NCBI RefSeq assembly: GCF_014642675.1
Contig: NZ_BMIS01000003.1
Span: 214,833-278,832, forward strand
Reading direction: 5' to 3'
Source of the DNA: Nesterenkonia cremea
GTDB taxonomy: Bacteria; Actinomycetota; Actinomycetes; Actinomycetales; Micrococcaceae
Length of the DNA stretch: 64,000 bases
Below, one piece after another: positions 35,926 through 45,770 of this stretch. Made by a program: the position numbers and the translations under genes. Numbering within the stretch: position 1 is the stretch's first letter; the number at the start of each line of letters is the position of its first letter. The notes under the pieces are model-generated. The model was given only the letters and a program-made list of their open reading frames with translations. It searched no databases and was not told the DNA's origin.

Positions 35926-36894
35926 GTGAACGGTTCATCAGGTCAGTACACGCGTGGTCATCAGTCAGAGCAGGTCGGCAGCGACGCCGATCCGGCACCC
36001 AGCGCCCAGGAGGGCCATCACACCTCGGCGGAAGAGGTGGCCGAGGCGGAACTGGATGTGATCAGCGAGCAGGGCCCCGTTCAGCCGTCCCACCCGTGGA
36101 CCCGCTATGTCGCTCTGGGCGACTCCTTCACCGAGGGCATCGGGGATCCGGATGAGACCCGGCCAGGCTATCACCGCGGCTGGGCTGACCGTGTGGCCGA
36201 GGCCCTTGCCGAGGGCACCCAGAACTTCGCCTACGCCAATCTGGCCATCCGCGGCCGGCTGATCGGACAGATCCGTGACGAGCAGATCGCCCCGGCTCTG
36301 GAGCTGCGCCCAGATCTGGTCACGCTGTGCGCCGGCGGCAACGACGTGATCCGCCCCGGCGGCGATCCGGATGAGACCGCCCGCACCTTGGACACCATGG
36401 TCCAGCTGCTGAGCACCACCGGTGCCACAATCATGCTCTTCAACGGACCCGACGTGCGCGAGACCCCCGTGGTGGGCTCCATCCGCGGCAAGGTGGCGAT
36501 CTTCAACGAGAACGTCCGCACTGTGGCGGCCCGGCATGACGCCGTCGTCGCCGATATGTGGTCGCTGCGTGAGCTGACCCGCCCGGAGATGTGGGATGAG
36601 GACCGACTGCACTTCTCCCCGCTGGGTCATCACACCATCGCCCGCATGGCGCTGGAAACGCTGAATGTGGACCATGACCTGGAGCCGTTGGAGCCCCGCC
36701 CGGTGCCTGAGCGCAGCTGGCGCGAGGCCCGCGCGGAGGATGTGGTCTGGGCCCGGCATCACCTGTTCCCCTGGGTGGTGCGCCGGCTGCGCGGCCGCTC
36801 CTCCGGGGACGGTGTCACGCCCAAGCGTCCGAACATCGAGCCGCTCTTCGGCGGGTCCATGCCTCCGGGCGGCGGCGGCATCGAGGAGAGCTGA
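35926..36894 (+). CDS. SGNH/GDSL-family hydrolase
   Basis: 322 aa from GTG 35926, 7 nt after a CAGAAT -10 box (35913-35918). After 55 polar residues come block I YVALGDSFTEGIGDP (Ser67), block II Gly in NLAIRGR, block III GGND and block V DRLHFSPLGHH with catalytic Asp/His. No signal peptide, so probably cytoplasmic; the N-terminal 55 residues are disordered and acidic. The C-terminal 90 residues are basic and of unknown role. Esterase or acyl-hydrolase activity is expected from the family. Confidence 0.83.
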   Translation: MNGSSGQYTRGHQSEQVGSDADPAPSAQEGHHTSAEEVAEAELDVISEQGPVQPSHPWTRYVALGDSFTEGIGDPDETRPGYHRGWADRVAEALAEGTQNFAYANLAIRGRLIGQIRDEQIAPALELRPDLVTLCAGGNDVIRPGGDPDETARTLDTMVQLLSTTGATIMLFNGPDVRETPVVGSIRGKVAIFNENVRTVAARHDAVVADMWSLRELTRPEMWDEDRLHFSPLGHHTIARMALETLNVDHDLEPLEPRPVPERSWREARAEDVVWARHHLFPWVVRRLRGRSSGDGVTPKRPNIEPLFGGSMPPGGGGIEES

Positions 36895-38337
36895 TCAGCT
36901 CCAGCCGATGACCTGGGCGAGGACCAGGAAGCCGATGGCCACGACCACCCACAGGCCGAACAGCGGCAGGTAGAACTTCACCCACTTCTCCCAGCGGACT
37001 CCGGCGATGGCCAAGGCCGCCATGAAGTAGCCCGAGGTCGGATAGAGGATGTTGGTCAGCCCGTCGCCCAGCTGGAAGGCCAGCACCGCCGTCTGCCGCG
37101 TCACGTCCAGCAGGTCCGCCAGCGGTGCCATGATCGGCATGGTCACCACCGCCTGCCCGGAGCCTGAGGGCACCACGAAGTTGAACAGCGTCTGGCTGAA
37201 GAACATCCCGACGGCTGCCAGCGCGGCCGGCAGCCCGCCCACGGCCTCGCCCAGAGCGTGGACGATGGTGTCCAGGACCAGCCCGTCCTCCAGGAGAACA
37301 GCCACCGCGCGAGCGACACCCACGATGATCGCTCCTTCGAGCACGCTGCGCATGCCCTCGGAGAAGGAGGTGGAGAGTTCGGAGGGCTTCAACCCGGAGA
37401 CCAGGCCGATGATCAGCAGCAGCAGCACGAACATGCCGGCCATCTCGATCATGAACCACCCTTGGGTGGAGACACCCCAGACGGTCACGCCCAACACGGG
37501 CAGGCTCAGCAGCAGTGAGATCTTCTGCCGCAGGGTCATCCGGCGGGGTTCGGCAGACTGTGCACCGCCGTAGAGCTCCTGCTTCTCCTGCTCCTCCGGC
37601 TCGCCGGCCATGAGACTCATGGCCGGGTCCTTGGCCGCGCGCTGTGCATAGCGGATGGTCCACCAGGACCCCAGGAGCACCATAACAACCAGCAGCACCG
37701 TACGCAGCCCTGCTCCGGAGAAGGTCTCGATGCCGGCGATCTGCTGGGCCAGGCCGGTATTGATCGGGTTCAGGACTCCGGCGGTGAAGCCCGCGGTGGT
37801 GCCGATCAGGGCGATGGCCACAGCGGTGATCGAGTCATAGCCCAGAGCGATGACCACGGGGATCAGCACCGGGATATAGACCAGGGCCAATTCCTGGGTG
37901 CCGATGAGCGAGGCCAGGGCGGCAAACAGGGTGATCAGCACTGGAATCAGCAGCACCCGCCGATGGGCGAAGGTGCGCAGCAGCCGGTCCAATGCGTTCT
38001 CGATGATCCCGGTGTGCCGGATCACCATGAAGACTCCGCCGATGATGAAGGTGAAGAAGACGACTTCTCCGGCATCGACGAGCCCACGCGGGATCGCAGT
38101 GATGAAGTCCAAGAAGGTGGCCGGCGAGGACTCCACGGAGGAGTAGGAGTCCGGGTTGATGACTTCGCGCCCGTCAGGTCCCTGCACCCGGTCATACTGG
38201 TTGGCCGGAACGATGTAGGTGGCCAACGCCGCGAGGGCGGAGAGCGCGAAGAGGATGACGTAGATATGCGGCATCCGCAGACCGCGCTTCTCCTGGACGG
38301 CTGCGCTGTCAGGGCACGCGTTCCCGTTCTCGACCAT
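36895..38337 (-). CDS. YfcC-family (DcuC-like) membrane transporter
   Basis: 480 aa, about 12 transmembrane helices. Typical blocks are LSALAALATYIVPANQYDR near the N-terminus, GGVFMVIRHTGIIENAL, and the C-terminal NFVVPSGSGQAVVTMPIMAPLADLLDVTRQTAVLAFQLGDGLTN. Related proteins are annotated as C4-dicarboxylate or basic-amino-acid/dipeptide carriers; the substrate cannot be read here. The -10 box TACCGT (38349-38344) lies 6 nt before the ATG, with an operator-like site at once upstream. Divergent from ribokinase, which suggests a nucleoside, ureide or pentose-related cargo. Confidence 0.8.
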   Translation of the reverse strand: MVENGNACPDSAAVQEKRGLRMPHIYVILFALSALAALATYIVPANQYDRVQGPDGREVINPDSYSSVESSPATFLDFITAIPRGLVDAGEVVFFTFIIGGVFMVIRHTGIIENALDRLLRTFAHRRVLLIPVLITLFAALASLIGTQELALVYIPVLIPVVIALGYDSITAVAIALIGTTAGFTAGVLNPINTGLAQQIAGIETFSGAGLRTVLLVVMVLLGSWWTIRYAQRAAKDPAMSLMAGEPEEQEKQELYGGAQSAEPRRMTLRQKISLLLSLPVLGVTVWGVSTQGWFMIEMAGMFVLLLLIIGLVSGLKPSELSTSFSEGMRSVLEGAIIVGVARAVAVLLEDGLVLDTIVHALGEAVGGLPAALAAVGMFFSQTLFNFVVPSGSGQAVVTMPIMAPLADLLDVTRQTAVLAFQLGDGLTNILYPTSGYFMAALAIAGVRWEKWVKFYLPLFGLWVVVAIGFLVLAQVIGWS

Positions 38338-38343
38338 GGCGCC

Positions 38344-38397
38344 ACGGTAATGAAACGATGTTTTGAACGTGTTACTGAACGGGGAAACGAATGTTTC
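38344..38397. promoter_or_regulatory. yfcC-rbsK divergent promoter with two GAAAC/GTTTC sites
   Basis: Full palindrome GAAAC-GAAT-GTTTC at 38384-38397. A degenerate copy GAAAC-GAT-GTTTT at 38352-38364 directly abuts the leftward -10 box (38344-38349). The same palindrome precedes three other loci in the purine island. Proposed RpiR-type operator. Confidence 0.65.
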
Positions 38398-38458
38398 AGT
38401 ACCGGGTGCTCCGGTGCGCAGAAGCTCCGCTGAGCGGATCCGGTGAGACCATGGAGAT

Positions 38459-39367
38459 ATGACTCACGCTTCTGCACCGCTGCTGGTCTTCGGCTCCATC
38501 AATCAGGACATCGTGCTCTCTGTGGACCAGTTTCCGGAGCCGGGCCAGACGCTGATGGCTTCCGGCACCCAGACCGCCATCGGCGGCAAGGGGGCCAACC
38601 AGGCCATCGCAGCCGCCCTGGCCGGCGCCCACACACAGATGGTCGGGGCCGTGGGGCAGGACGGCGGCGGAACTGAGGCGCTGGCGGCCCTGGAGTCAGC
38701 CGGCGTCGGGACTGCGCTGATCCAGCGGCCTGCGGACATCCCCACCGGCACCGCCTATATCTGCGTGCGCGGCGATGGGGAGAACACGATTGTGGTGGAC
38801 CCCGGCGCCAACCATGCGGTCCGCACCCAGCAGGCTGAAGAGGCTCTGACCGATCAGCCGGAGATCTCCGACGCCGGGTGGGCGCTGCTGAGCCTGGAGG
38901 TCCCCGAGCGGGAAGCCTTCGGCTTCGCCGCCTCGGCTCGAGCCCGTGGCTTGCGCACCGCGCTCAACGCCTCTCCCCTGCTGCAGGACGGGCTGCCCGA
39001 GGGTGCTGTGGACCTGCTGATCGTCAACGAGGGGGAGGCCGCCGCCGTCGCCGGTTCCGACTGGGCGCAGTCGCCCAACCTCGCCGATCAGCTGGCCATG
39101 GAGGCCGTGGTGGTGACCCAGGGCGGGGCCGGGGTGCGGATGGATGAGCGCGGCGCTGACCCGGCCCATATCCCGGCGATCTCCGTGACCGTGCTGGACA
39201 CCACCGGCTGCGGAGACGCCTTCGCCGGCGTGCTGATGAGCCGCCTCTGCCGCGGTGAGACCCTTCCCGACGCCGCCGCAGCGGCCGCCCGCTGCGCCGG
39301 CCACGTGGCCGAGTTCAGCGGCGCCTCCGCCTCCTACCGAGAGGCCTTCGCGAGGGCTGAGGGGTGA
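38459..39367 (+). CDS. rbsK: Ribokinase (PfkB family)
   Basis: Phosphorylates D-ribose to ribose-5-phosphate, which would recover the sugar of catabolised nucleosides. 302 aa. PfkB signature 1 around IGGKGANQAIAAALAGA (about residues 40-56) and signature 2 DTTGCGDAFAGVLMSRL with catalytic Asp near residue 245. The start is ATG 38459 with GGAG 2 nt upstream, a tight spacing. Divergent from yfcC and sharing its operator region. Confidence 0.87.
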   Translation: MTHASAPLLVFGSINQDIVLSVDQFPEPGQTLMASGTQTAIGGKGANQAIAAALAGAHTQMVGAVGQDGGGTEALAALESAGVGTALIQRPADIPTGTAYICVRGDGENTIVVDPGANHAVRTQQAEEALTDQPEISDAGWALLSLEVPEREAFGFAASARARGLRTALNASPLLQDGLPEGAVDLLIVNEGEAAAVAGSDWAQSPNLADQLAMEAVVVTQGGAGVRMDERGADPAHIPAISVTVLDTTGCGDAFAGVLMSRLCRGETLPDAAAAAARCAGHVAEFSGASASYREAFARAEG

Positions 39368-39371
39368 GTCC

Positions 39372-40175
39372 TCAGGCGGCCAGGCCGATGCCGGTGCGGC
39401 GGGAGACCAGCCGCTCGATCATCCCCACCAGGGAGTAGAGCAGCAGCGAGGCCAGCGTCACCAGCAGCACAGAGGCCCAGAGCCTGTCGTAGTTGGTGTT
39501 GGCGATGGCCTGGAAGACGCCGTAGCCCACACCGTCACCGGTAGCCAGCCATTCCGCCAGCAGGGCGCCGGTCAGCGCACCGGGGATGGAGACTCGGGTG
39601 GCGGTGAAGAACGAGGGCAGCGAGGCCGGCATCGCGACCTTGCGCAGCACTGTCATCGGTGAGCCGCCGTAGACCTGGACCACTTCGGTCATCGCCGGTG
39701 AGGAGGAGCGCAGCCCCTCCACGATGGTCACCAGGGCCGGGAAGATCACCACGATGGTGCCCATCGCGGCCACTGAGGCCCAGTCGCGGCCGAAGATCAG
39801 CACGATGATCGGGGCCATGGCCACCAGCGGCACCGACCGGCAGATCATCGCCAGCGGCATCATCGCGGCCTCGAAGCCCTTGAACAGCTGGAAGAGCATG
39901 GCCACCACCGCGGCCGTCACCAGACCTGCGGTGAAGCCGATCAGCGTATCGGCCATGGTGATCCAGAAGTCGCCGAGGACCAGGTCCCGGTGGGCCTGGG
40001 CGTCCTCACTGGTGATCAGGTACTCGTAGACGTCCATCGGGCCTTTGCCGATGATCCCGGAGACATCGAAGATCTCCAGCAGGGCCACCCACACACTAAG
40101 GATCACGATGATGGAGACGGCCAGATTGACCAGCGGCTTCAGCACCGCTCGGAGCACAGAGTTCACAGGTGTCAC
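39372..40175 (-). CDS. ABC transporter permease (NitT/TauT type), second
   Basis: 267 aa from GTG 40175, which overlaps the stop of the preceding permease (GTGA). About six helices. The coupling segment is around EVVQVYGGSPMTVLRKVAMPASLPSFFTATRVSIPGA. It forms the membrane domain of the importer with the next permease. It is last in the leftward four-gene ABC operon and ends 4 bp from the convergent rbsK stop. Confidence 0.87.
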   Translation of the reverse strand: MTPVNSVLRAVLKPLVNLAVSIIVILSVWVALLEIFDVSGIIGKGPMDVYEYLITSEDAQAHRDLVLGDFWITMADTLIGFTAGLVTAAVVAMLFQLFKGFEAAMMPLAMICRSVPLVAMAPIIVLIFGRDWASVAAMGTIVVIFPALVTIVEGLRSSSPAMTEVVQVYGGSPMTVLRKVAMPASLPSFFTATRVSIPGALTGALLAEWLATGDGVGYGVFQAIANTNYDRLWASVLLVTLASLLLYSLVGMIERLVSRRTGIGLAA

Positions 40176-41002
40176 CTCTTCGCCCAGGGGGTCGCATACC
40201 GTCCGATGACGGCGATCACGGCATAGGCCAGGCCGGCCACGAGCACGCCCACCAGGGCGAGGGCCCAGAGCCGGTCCACCACGAGCGTCTCCTGGGCGCT
40301 GACCATGGCGGGTCCGAGGCCGCGGTCCACGCCGCCCACATATTCGCCCAGGATCGCGCCCAGCACGGCGGCCGGTGCGGCGATCTTCAGAGCGGTGAAG
40401 ATGTACGGGATCGCGGAGATCAGCTGGACCTTCAGCAGCTGCTGCAGCCGGCTGCCGCCGGCCACAGTGATCACGTCCAGTCCCGCCCGATCGGCAGACT
40501 TCAGGCCCTGGACGGTGGTCACCACGGTCACAAAGTACACCGAGAGCCCGGCCAGCACAGCGGCGGTCACCGAGGGCTCCCCGCTGGAGGGCGGTCCGGC
40601 CACGGCGAAGACCACCGGGCCGATGGCCACCAGCGGCAGACAATAGGTGATCACCGCCAGCTGGGTGGCGATGCGCTCCAGCCAGGGGGCGATCAGCACC
40701 AGCCCCGCCGTCAGGATCGCCAGGGCGTTGCCCACGGCGAAGCCGATGCCGGCCTCGGCCAGCGTCACCACGGAGTTCCGCCAGTAGAAGGCGAATCCGT
40801 CGTCGACCAGCTGTGCCATCACATCCGGCGGAGTGGGGATGGCCGAGCGCTGATCGCTGCCGACTTCCACCACGCGCAGGGCCCCGAGGGCCCACCACAG
40901 GAGGAAGACCGTTCCCAGCCCGATGACCCCGGGCGCCCACTTGGGCATCCCGGAACCAGCGCGCGACGCCGGCTGGCGCACCTGTCCTGCTGCCACACTC
41001 AC
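40172..41002 (-). CDS. ABC transporter permease (NitT/TauT type), first
   Basis: 276 aa from GTG 41002 (GTGA overlap with the ATPase stop). About six hydrophobic helices with the coupling segment [42 protein letters not shown]. Two different permeases, as here, are seen in THI5-type pyrimidine and some purine-related importers, while SsuC/TauC systems normally use one. Confidence 0.87.
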   Translation of the reverse strand: MSVAAGQVRQPASRAGSGMPKWAPGVIGLGTVFLLWWALGALRVVEVGSDQRSAIPTPPDVMAQLVDDGFAFYWRNSVVTLAEAGIGFAVGNALAILTAGLVLIAPWLERIATQLAVITYCLPLVAIGPVVFAVAGPPSSGEPSVTAAVLAGLSVYFVTVVTTVQGLKSADRAGLDVITVAGGSRLQQLLKVQLISAIPYIFTALKIAAPAAVLGAILGEYVGGVDRGLGPAMVSAQETLVVDRLWALALVGVLVAGLAYAVIAVIGRYATPWAKR

Positions 41003-41826
41003 GGCTGCCCCTGCTTTCCGAACAGCAGGTCCGAGGCGTGGTCCACCAGGGCGTGGAACTCCGGGGTCCGTTGCATCTCCGGGGTGCGGGGACGCGGAAG
41101 GTCCACTTCGAAGACCTCCTTGATCCGGCCTGGCCGGGCGCTCATCACCGCGACCACATCGGAGAGGAAGATCGCCTCAGCGATCCCGTGGGTCACCATC
41201 AGTGTGGTGGCCGGCTTCTCCGTCCAGATCCGCAGCAGCTCCAGGTTCAGCCGCTGACGGGTCATGTCATCCAGTGCACCGAAGGGCTCGTCCAGCAGCA
41301 GCACCGAGGGCTTGACCACCAGGGCGCGGGCGATGGACACGCGCTGGCGCATGCCTCCGGAGAGCTCGGCCGGGCGGGCCTTCTCGAACCCGGTCAGCCC
41401 GACCAGCTCCACCAGGTCCTCGATCAGACCCGGCTCCGGCCGGATGCCGGCCACCTCCAGGGGCAGCCGGATGTTGGAGACCACGCTGCGCCAGGGCAGC
41501 AGCGCCGAATCCTGGAAGGCGATGCCCAGATGGTTGTCCGCCCGCAGCTCCTCCGGGGTCTGCCCGTCCACGGTCAGGAAGCCGTCGCTGGGGGTCTCCA
41601 GACCGGCCAGCATGCGCAGGATCGTGGACTTGCCGCAGCCGGAGGGGCCCAGCAGCGAGAGGAAGGTGCCCCGGCCGGTGGCCAGATCCACGTCGTCGAG
41701 GGCGGTGACCTGCTTCTTCCCGGAGCCGAAGGTCTTGCTCAGCCCCTGCAGGTTCACCCCCTCACCGGTGAAGTGGGGGCTCAGCCCCGCCGTCGCGAAC
41801 TCAGCGGTCGATGGTGTGTGTATCAC
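40999..41826 (-). CDS. ABC transporter ATP-binding protein (NitT/TauT type)
   Basis: 275 aa. Walker [10 protein letters not shown], signature [15 protein letters not shown], Walker [14 protein letters not shown], switch [13 protein letters not shown]. The Gly in VTHG in place of the usual Asp is a small variation. It overlaps the binding-protein gene by 4 nt (ATGA) and the first permease by 4 nt. Powers uptake with the two permeases that follow. Confidence 0.9.
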   Translation of the reverse strand: MIHTPSTAEFATAGLSPHFTGEGVNLQGLSKTFGSGKKQVTALDDVDLATGRGTFLSLLGPSGCGKSTILRMLAGLETPSDGFLTVDGQTPEELRADNHLGIAFQDSALLPWRSVVSNIRLPLEVAGIRPEPGLIEDLVELVGLTGFEKARPAELSGGMRQRVSIARALVVKPSVLLLDEPFGALDDMTRQRLNLELLRIWTEKPATTLMVTHGIAEAIFLSDVVAVMSARPGRIKEVFEVDLPRPRTPEMQRTPEFHALVDHASDLLFGKQGQP

Positions 41827-42872
41827 GGGTGCTCCACAAGATCCGGGTTCTCTTCGTAGACCTCTTCCAGCAGGGTGAGGTCGAACAGGTCGTCCGGCAC
41901 GTCATAGCCCACGGCATCGATGGCGGCGAGGGTGTCGTCCACCAGCTCATCCGACATGGTGAACAGACCGTGCTCCTGAGTCCACTCATCGGTGATCAGC
42001 TCGGCCTGCTCCTCGGAGGTGACCTGCTGGTGCTCGAAGTCGAGGTTCTGGTCCGCCGCGTGGTCCTCCACCGTGGTCTCGGCCACCGCCTCGTGATCCT
42101 CCAGCGCATCGTGCCAGCCGCGGATGGAAGCCTCCAGGAAGGCCTTGATCAGCTCGCGGTCCTCCTCGATGGCCTCCTCGGTGACCACGATGGATCCGCC
42201 GGCGAAGGGAAGGCCGTTCTCGTCGAACATCAGCGACTCCACCTCTTCACCGTCCAGCTCCATGCTGATCAGCTCATTGGTGGCATACCCCAGGTAAGCG
42301 TCGATCTCATCAGCCAGGAACGGCTGGGCGTCGCCCTGGATGGAGACGACCTCGACGTCATCCTCGGTCAGGCCGTTGGCCTCCAGGAAGGCGTAGAACA
42401 CCGGCTCGTTCGCCGGCGGGACGCCGATGCTCAGGCCCTCCAGCTCCTCAGGGCTGGTCGCGGCGTTGTCGCTCTTGGTGATGATCGTGTACGCGTTCTG
42501 CTGGAAGACCGAACCGACGATCTTCAGCGGAGCGTCATCACCCTCCTCGGCGATGGTGGAGCCGATGGACAGCGGGTTGGACATGCCGACGGTGCCCTGG
42601 CCGGTGGCCACCTGGATGGCCGAGGGCGTGGCCGAAGGGCCACCCGGGGTCAGGTTCACCGAGTCGAAGCCGGCCTCCTCGAAGTGACCGTTGTCCGCGG
42701 CCATGTAGAGACCGCCGAACTCCGCGGTGTGCAGCCAGGAGAGCGGGACGTCGAGTGCGCCGAAGTCCTGGTCCTCGCCGTCGGCGTCGCCGTTTCCGCA
42801 GGCGGTGAGCGCCAGCAGGCCCAGGGCCCCGGCCGAGGCGAACAGCCGCTGTGGTGTGGTGGTCTTCCTCAT
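41823..42872 (-). CDS. ABC transporter substrate-binding lipoprotein (NMT1/THI5-like)
   Basis: 349 aa. Signal peptide with lipobox LLALTAC (Cys25), then the NMT1/THI5 pattern [37 protein letters not shown] and a second-lobe motif [11 protein letters not shown]. Family members bind hydroxymethylpyrimidine, formylaminopyrimidine, sulfonates or nitrate. The position directly after two purine-type deaminase genes suggests a purine, pterin or pyrimidine ligand. It starts an operon of binding protein, ATPase and two permeases, 81 bp after the amidohydrolase stop. Confidence 0.85.
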   Translation of the reverse strand: MRKTTTPQRLFASAGALGLLALTACGNGDADGEDQDFGALDVPLSWLHTAEFGGLYMAADNGHFEEAGFDSVNLTPGGPSATPSAIQVATGQGTVGMSNPLSIGSTIAEEGDDAPLKIVGSVFQQNAYTIITKSDNAATSPEELEGLSIGVPPANEPVFYAFLEANGLTEDDVEVVSIQGDAQPFLADEIDAYLGYATNELISMELDGEEVESLMFDENGLPFAGGSIVVTEEAIEEDRELIKAFLEASIRGWHDALEDHEAVAETTVEDHAADQNLDFEHQQVTSEEQAELITDEWTQEHGLFTMSDELVDDTLAAIDAVGYDVPDDLFDLTLLEEVYEENPDLVEHP

Positions 42873-42953
42873 GGTTCTCCTTGAAGGTGCGGGTGTGGGT
42901 CAGATGGTGGGGCAGGATCGGTGCACTGGGAGGTCGGTGCAGAGCTGGGCTGG

Positions 42954-44357
42954 TCAGAGCTGGTCTTCGGAGCCGCGCTGGGTGACGGGAGCCTCACGGC
43001 CGGCGTCGACGGCCTCCAGATAGGCGCTGCGGCGGCCGAAGAGCCCAGGCACCGCCTGGCGGGCGCCGTCGATGAGCTCGGGCAGCTGGGCGGTGAGCAG
43101 CTCGCCGTCGCGGGTGAGGATCCGGCCGTCGACCATGGTGAGGCTGACATCGCTGCCCAGCACGGCGTGGACCAGGTTGTGATGGATGTTGGCGTAGGAG
43201 CCTTCGGGCAGCAGCGGTGTCATGCGGACGGTGTCGGTGCGCACCGCGATCAGATCCGCCTGCTTGCCGGGTTCCAGAGAGCCGATCCGGTCCTGCAGGC
43301 CCAGGGCGCGGGCTCCGCCCATCGTGGCCATCTCCAGCACCTCCCAGGAGTCCAGGGCTGCCGCATCCATGGAGCGCAGCTTGGCCAGCAGGGAGGCGAC
43401 CTTCATCTCCTCGAACATGTCGAGGTTGTTGTTCTCCTTCTCACCGTCGGTGCCCAGGCCCACCGGGATCCCGGCTGCGCGCAGGTCAGTGACCCGGGCG
43501 GCTCCGCTGGCGAGTTTCATATTGCTCACCGGGTTGTGCGCCGTGCCGGCCCGCTGCCCGGCGAGGAATTCGATCTCGCTGTCGTCCAGCCAGATGGCAT
43601 GGGCCAGCAGAGTGCGCGGGACGTCGAAGAAGCCCAGATCGGCGAGCGCGTGCACCGGCCGTTTGCCGTACCGGCGCTGGAACTCGGCGATGTCCAGCTC
43701 GGATTCGCTGCAGTGGGTGTAGAGCCCGGTCCCGTAGTCCTGGGCCAGCTGCACCGCGCGGGCCAAGCCCTGCTCATCGGCGTAGAAGGGGTGCTCCAGC
43801 CCCACCCACGGGATGATGCGGCCCTCCCCGCGGCCCGCATCCGGACCCCAGGTCTGCAGCATCCGCTCGTTGTCGTCCAGAGTGTCGAAGTAGTCGTGCT
43901 GCGGGTGCGCGCCCACATAGTTCACCGTCACCAGACGATTGCCGAGCTGCTCGGCGGCCTCGGCGCAGCCGTCCATATAGCGCCACATGTCCACCACTGT
44001 GGTGGTGCCGGCCAGCAGCCCCTCGGCGTAGCAGAGGTAGGCCGCGATCTTGGCCTCCTCCGGGCGCAGCACGCGGTGCATCGGGTCGATGTGGACCTGC
44101 AGCCACTCCCAGACCGGCAGGTGCTCGGCCGTGCCGCGCAGCACTCCGGAGTGGTGGTGGGCGTTGACCAGACCAGGCATCAGCAGCTGGCCCTTCAGGC
44201 GCAGCTCCTCGGCGTCGGGGTGGCTGCTGCGCAGCTGGTCCACCGGTCCCACCGCGGCGATCCGGCTGCCGTCCACGACGACGCCGGCGTCGGTGAGCAC
44301 CTCGCCCGGCGGAGCCATCGGCACCACGAGATCTGGGACCAGAAGACGCTGTGTCAT
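42954..44357 (-). CDS. Amidohydrolase (purine/SAH-deaminase-like)
   Basis: 467 aa. Metal-binding NAHHHSG (about residues 66-72), later His in THCSESELD, HAIWLDDSEIEFLAGQRAGTAHNPVSNMKLASG and the Asp in GLGTDGEKENNNLD, the pattern of the SAH/MTA/guanine-type deaminases. The two-domain cap ends QADLIAVRTDTVRMTP. It overlaps the upstream deaminase gene by 4 nt. Substrate unknown: a purine or pterin deamination product is expected from context. Confidence 0.8.
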   Translation of the reverse strand: MTQRLLVPDLVVPMAPPGEVLTDAGVVVDGSRIAAVGPVDQLRSSHPDAEELRLKGQLLMPGLVNAHHHSGVLRGTAEHLPVWEWLQVHIDPMHRVLRPEEAKIAAYLCYAEGLLAGTTTVVDMWRYMDGCAEAAEQLGNRLVTVNYVGAHPQHDYFDTLDDNERMLQTWGPDAGRGEGRIIPWVGLEHPFYADEQGLARAVQLAQDYGTGLYTHCSESELDIAEFQRRYGKRPVHALADLGFFDVPRTLLAHAIWLDDSEIEFLAGQRAGTAHNPVSNMKLASGAARVTDLRAAGIPVGLGTDGEKENNNLDMFEEMKVASLLAKLRSMDAAALDSWEVLEMATMGGARALGLQDRIGSLEPGKQADLIAVRTDTVRMTPLLPEGSYANIHHNLVHAVLGSDVSLTMVDGRILTRDGELLTAQLPELIDGARQAVPGLFGRRSAYLEAVDAGREAPVTQRGSEDQL

Positions 44358-45742
44358 GCCGAGACTCCCTGCATGGCCGCCGCCGCAGTGCGGTGGCGGG
44401 AGAGGACATCGTCGAGTCCTGCCAGCTGCAGCTCGCCGCCGGCCACCAGGCGCCTGCCGGCCACGAAGGTGTCCTGGGCACGCGCAGGTCCGCTGCGCAG
44501 CCAGCCCTCCACGCGGTCGGTGAGCACACCGGCCTGGGACAGCGGGGAGGACTCCCAGATGACCAGGTCGGCGCAGGCGCCGGGACGCAGATGGCCGAGC
44601 TCATCGGCCCAGCCCAGGTTGGCCGCACTGCCCAGTGTGGACATGTTCAGCGCATCCCGGGCGGAGAACGACGCCGGCCCGTGGCTGTGGCGTGCCAGCA
44701 GCAGGGCCCCGCGGGTCTCGGCCCAGAGATCGGCCGAGTCCGCGGAGGAGGAGCCGTCGCAGCCGATGCCCACCGACATGCCCATCTCGCGCAGGGCGCG
44801 GGCGTCGGCGGTGTCCCCGGCGAGGATCATATTGGAGCTGGGGCACTGTGTGGCGCCCACTCCGGCGGAGGCCAGACGGCGGTTCTCCTCCGCCGAGCCG
44901 TAGATGTAGTGGGCCACCCAGGTGCGGTCATGGGCCCAGCCGCAGTCCTCCAGGTACTCCACCGGGCGGCGGCCGTAGACCTCCAGGGCGTATGTGTCCT
45001 CGTCCTTGTCCTCGGCCAGGTGGGTGTGCAGCCGGACATCGTGCTTCTCAGCCAGCTCCGCGGTGGCGCGCATGATGGACTCGCTGACCGAGAACATGGA
45101 GCAGGGCGCCAGGGACATCCGGACCATCGCCCCGGGGTTGGGGTCGTGATACGTGGAGATCAGCCGTTCGGAGTCCTCCAGGATGGTCTCCTCATCCTGG
45201 ACCACCTCCTTGGGCGGCAGGCCTCCGTCCTCCACGGAGCGGGTCATCGACCCGCGGTTGGCCATGAAGCGGAAGCCGATCTCTGTGGGGGCCCGGATCT
45301 GGGCGTCGATGAGCTTGGGCCGCGGGTGGACATACATATGGTCCGAGGAGGTGGTGCAGCCGCCCAGCAGCAGCTCTGCCGCCGCCACATAGGTGGAGAG
45401 GTAGGTGGACTCCTCATCCAGGACGGCCCAACGCGGGTAGAGCTCGGTGAGCCACTGGAACAGCGTGCCGTTGACCGCCGGAGCATAGGCCCGGGTGAGG
45501 TTCTGGTACATGTGATGATGGGTGTTCACCAAGCCAGGGGTGACCAAGCGACCCTCGGCGTCGATGACCGTCTGCGCCTGGGGCTCCGGCTCGCTTGAGG
45601 TGCCCACAGAGTGCACTCGACCGTCCTGGAGGGCGATCCACCCGCCGTCGATCTCCCAGCCCGTGCCGGAGCCGCTGTGCGGCTGGGGGCCCTGGGCTTC
45701 GAGGACGAGGTAGGCGTTGCGGATGAGTGTCTCTGTGGGCAT
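44354..45742 (-). CDS. 8-oxoguanine/guanine-type deaminase
   Basis: 462 aa from ATG 45742. Metal site NTHHHMYQNLTRA (about residues 70-82), HTHLAEDKDED, the MSLAPCSMFSVS block characteristic of 8-oxoguanine deaminases, and GIGCDGSSSADSADLW with the metal Asp. It would convert guanine or 8-oxoguanine to xanthine or urate, feeding the pathway. The -10 box TAATGT (45755-45750) lies 7 nt before the ATG, with the palindrome 45757-45770 directly upstream. It starts the leftward deaminase-ABC operon. Confidence 0.83.
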   Translation of the reverse strand: MPTETLIRNAYLVLEAQGPQPHSGSGTGWEIDGGWIALQDGRVHSVGTSSEPEPQAQTVIDAEGRLVTPGLVNTHHHMYQNLTRAYAPAVNGTLFQWLTELYPRWAVLDEESTYLSTYVAAAELLLGGCTTSSDHMYVHPRPKLIDAQIRAPTEIGFRFMANRGSMTRSVEDGGLPPKEVVQDEETILEDSERLISTYHDPNPGAMVRMSLAPCSMFSVSESIMRATAELAEKHDVRLHTHLAEDKDEDTYALEVYGRRPVEYLEDCGWAHDRTWVAHYIYGSAEENRRLASAGVGATQCPSSNMILAGDTADARALREMGMSVGIGCDGSSSADSADLWAETRGALLLARHSHGPASFSARDALNMSTLGSAANLGWADELGHLRPGACADLVIWESSPLSQAGVLTDRVEGWLRSGPARAQDTFVAGRRLVAGGELQLAGLDDVLSRHRTAAAAMQGVSA

Positions 45743-45749
45743 ACCCGTC

Positions 45750-45770
45750 ACATTATGAAACATATGTTTC
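45750..45770. promoter_or_regulatory. Operator-promoter of the deaminase operon
   Basis: Palindrome GAAAC-ATAT-GTTTC (45757-45770), 1 bp from the leftward -10 box TAATGT (45755-45750). A bound protein would cover the -35/-10 spacer. It also faces the divergent xdhC gene, whose candidate -10 TAGGCT is at 45839-45844. Confidence 0.65.

Noticed and set aside
39372..40940. Single 522-aa permease fusion
   Set aside because: The frame is open by chance through the upstream permease gene; the real unit starts at GTG 40175 with a GTGA overlap, and the upstream part is translated in another frame.
42921..44903. 660-codon open frame on the plus strand
   Set aside because: Antisense to two clear amidohydrolase genes; its product is Gly/His/Gln-rich low-complexity sequence of the type produced by the reverse strand of high-GC genes.
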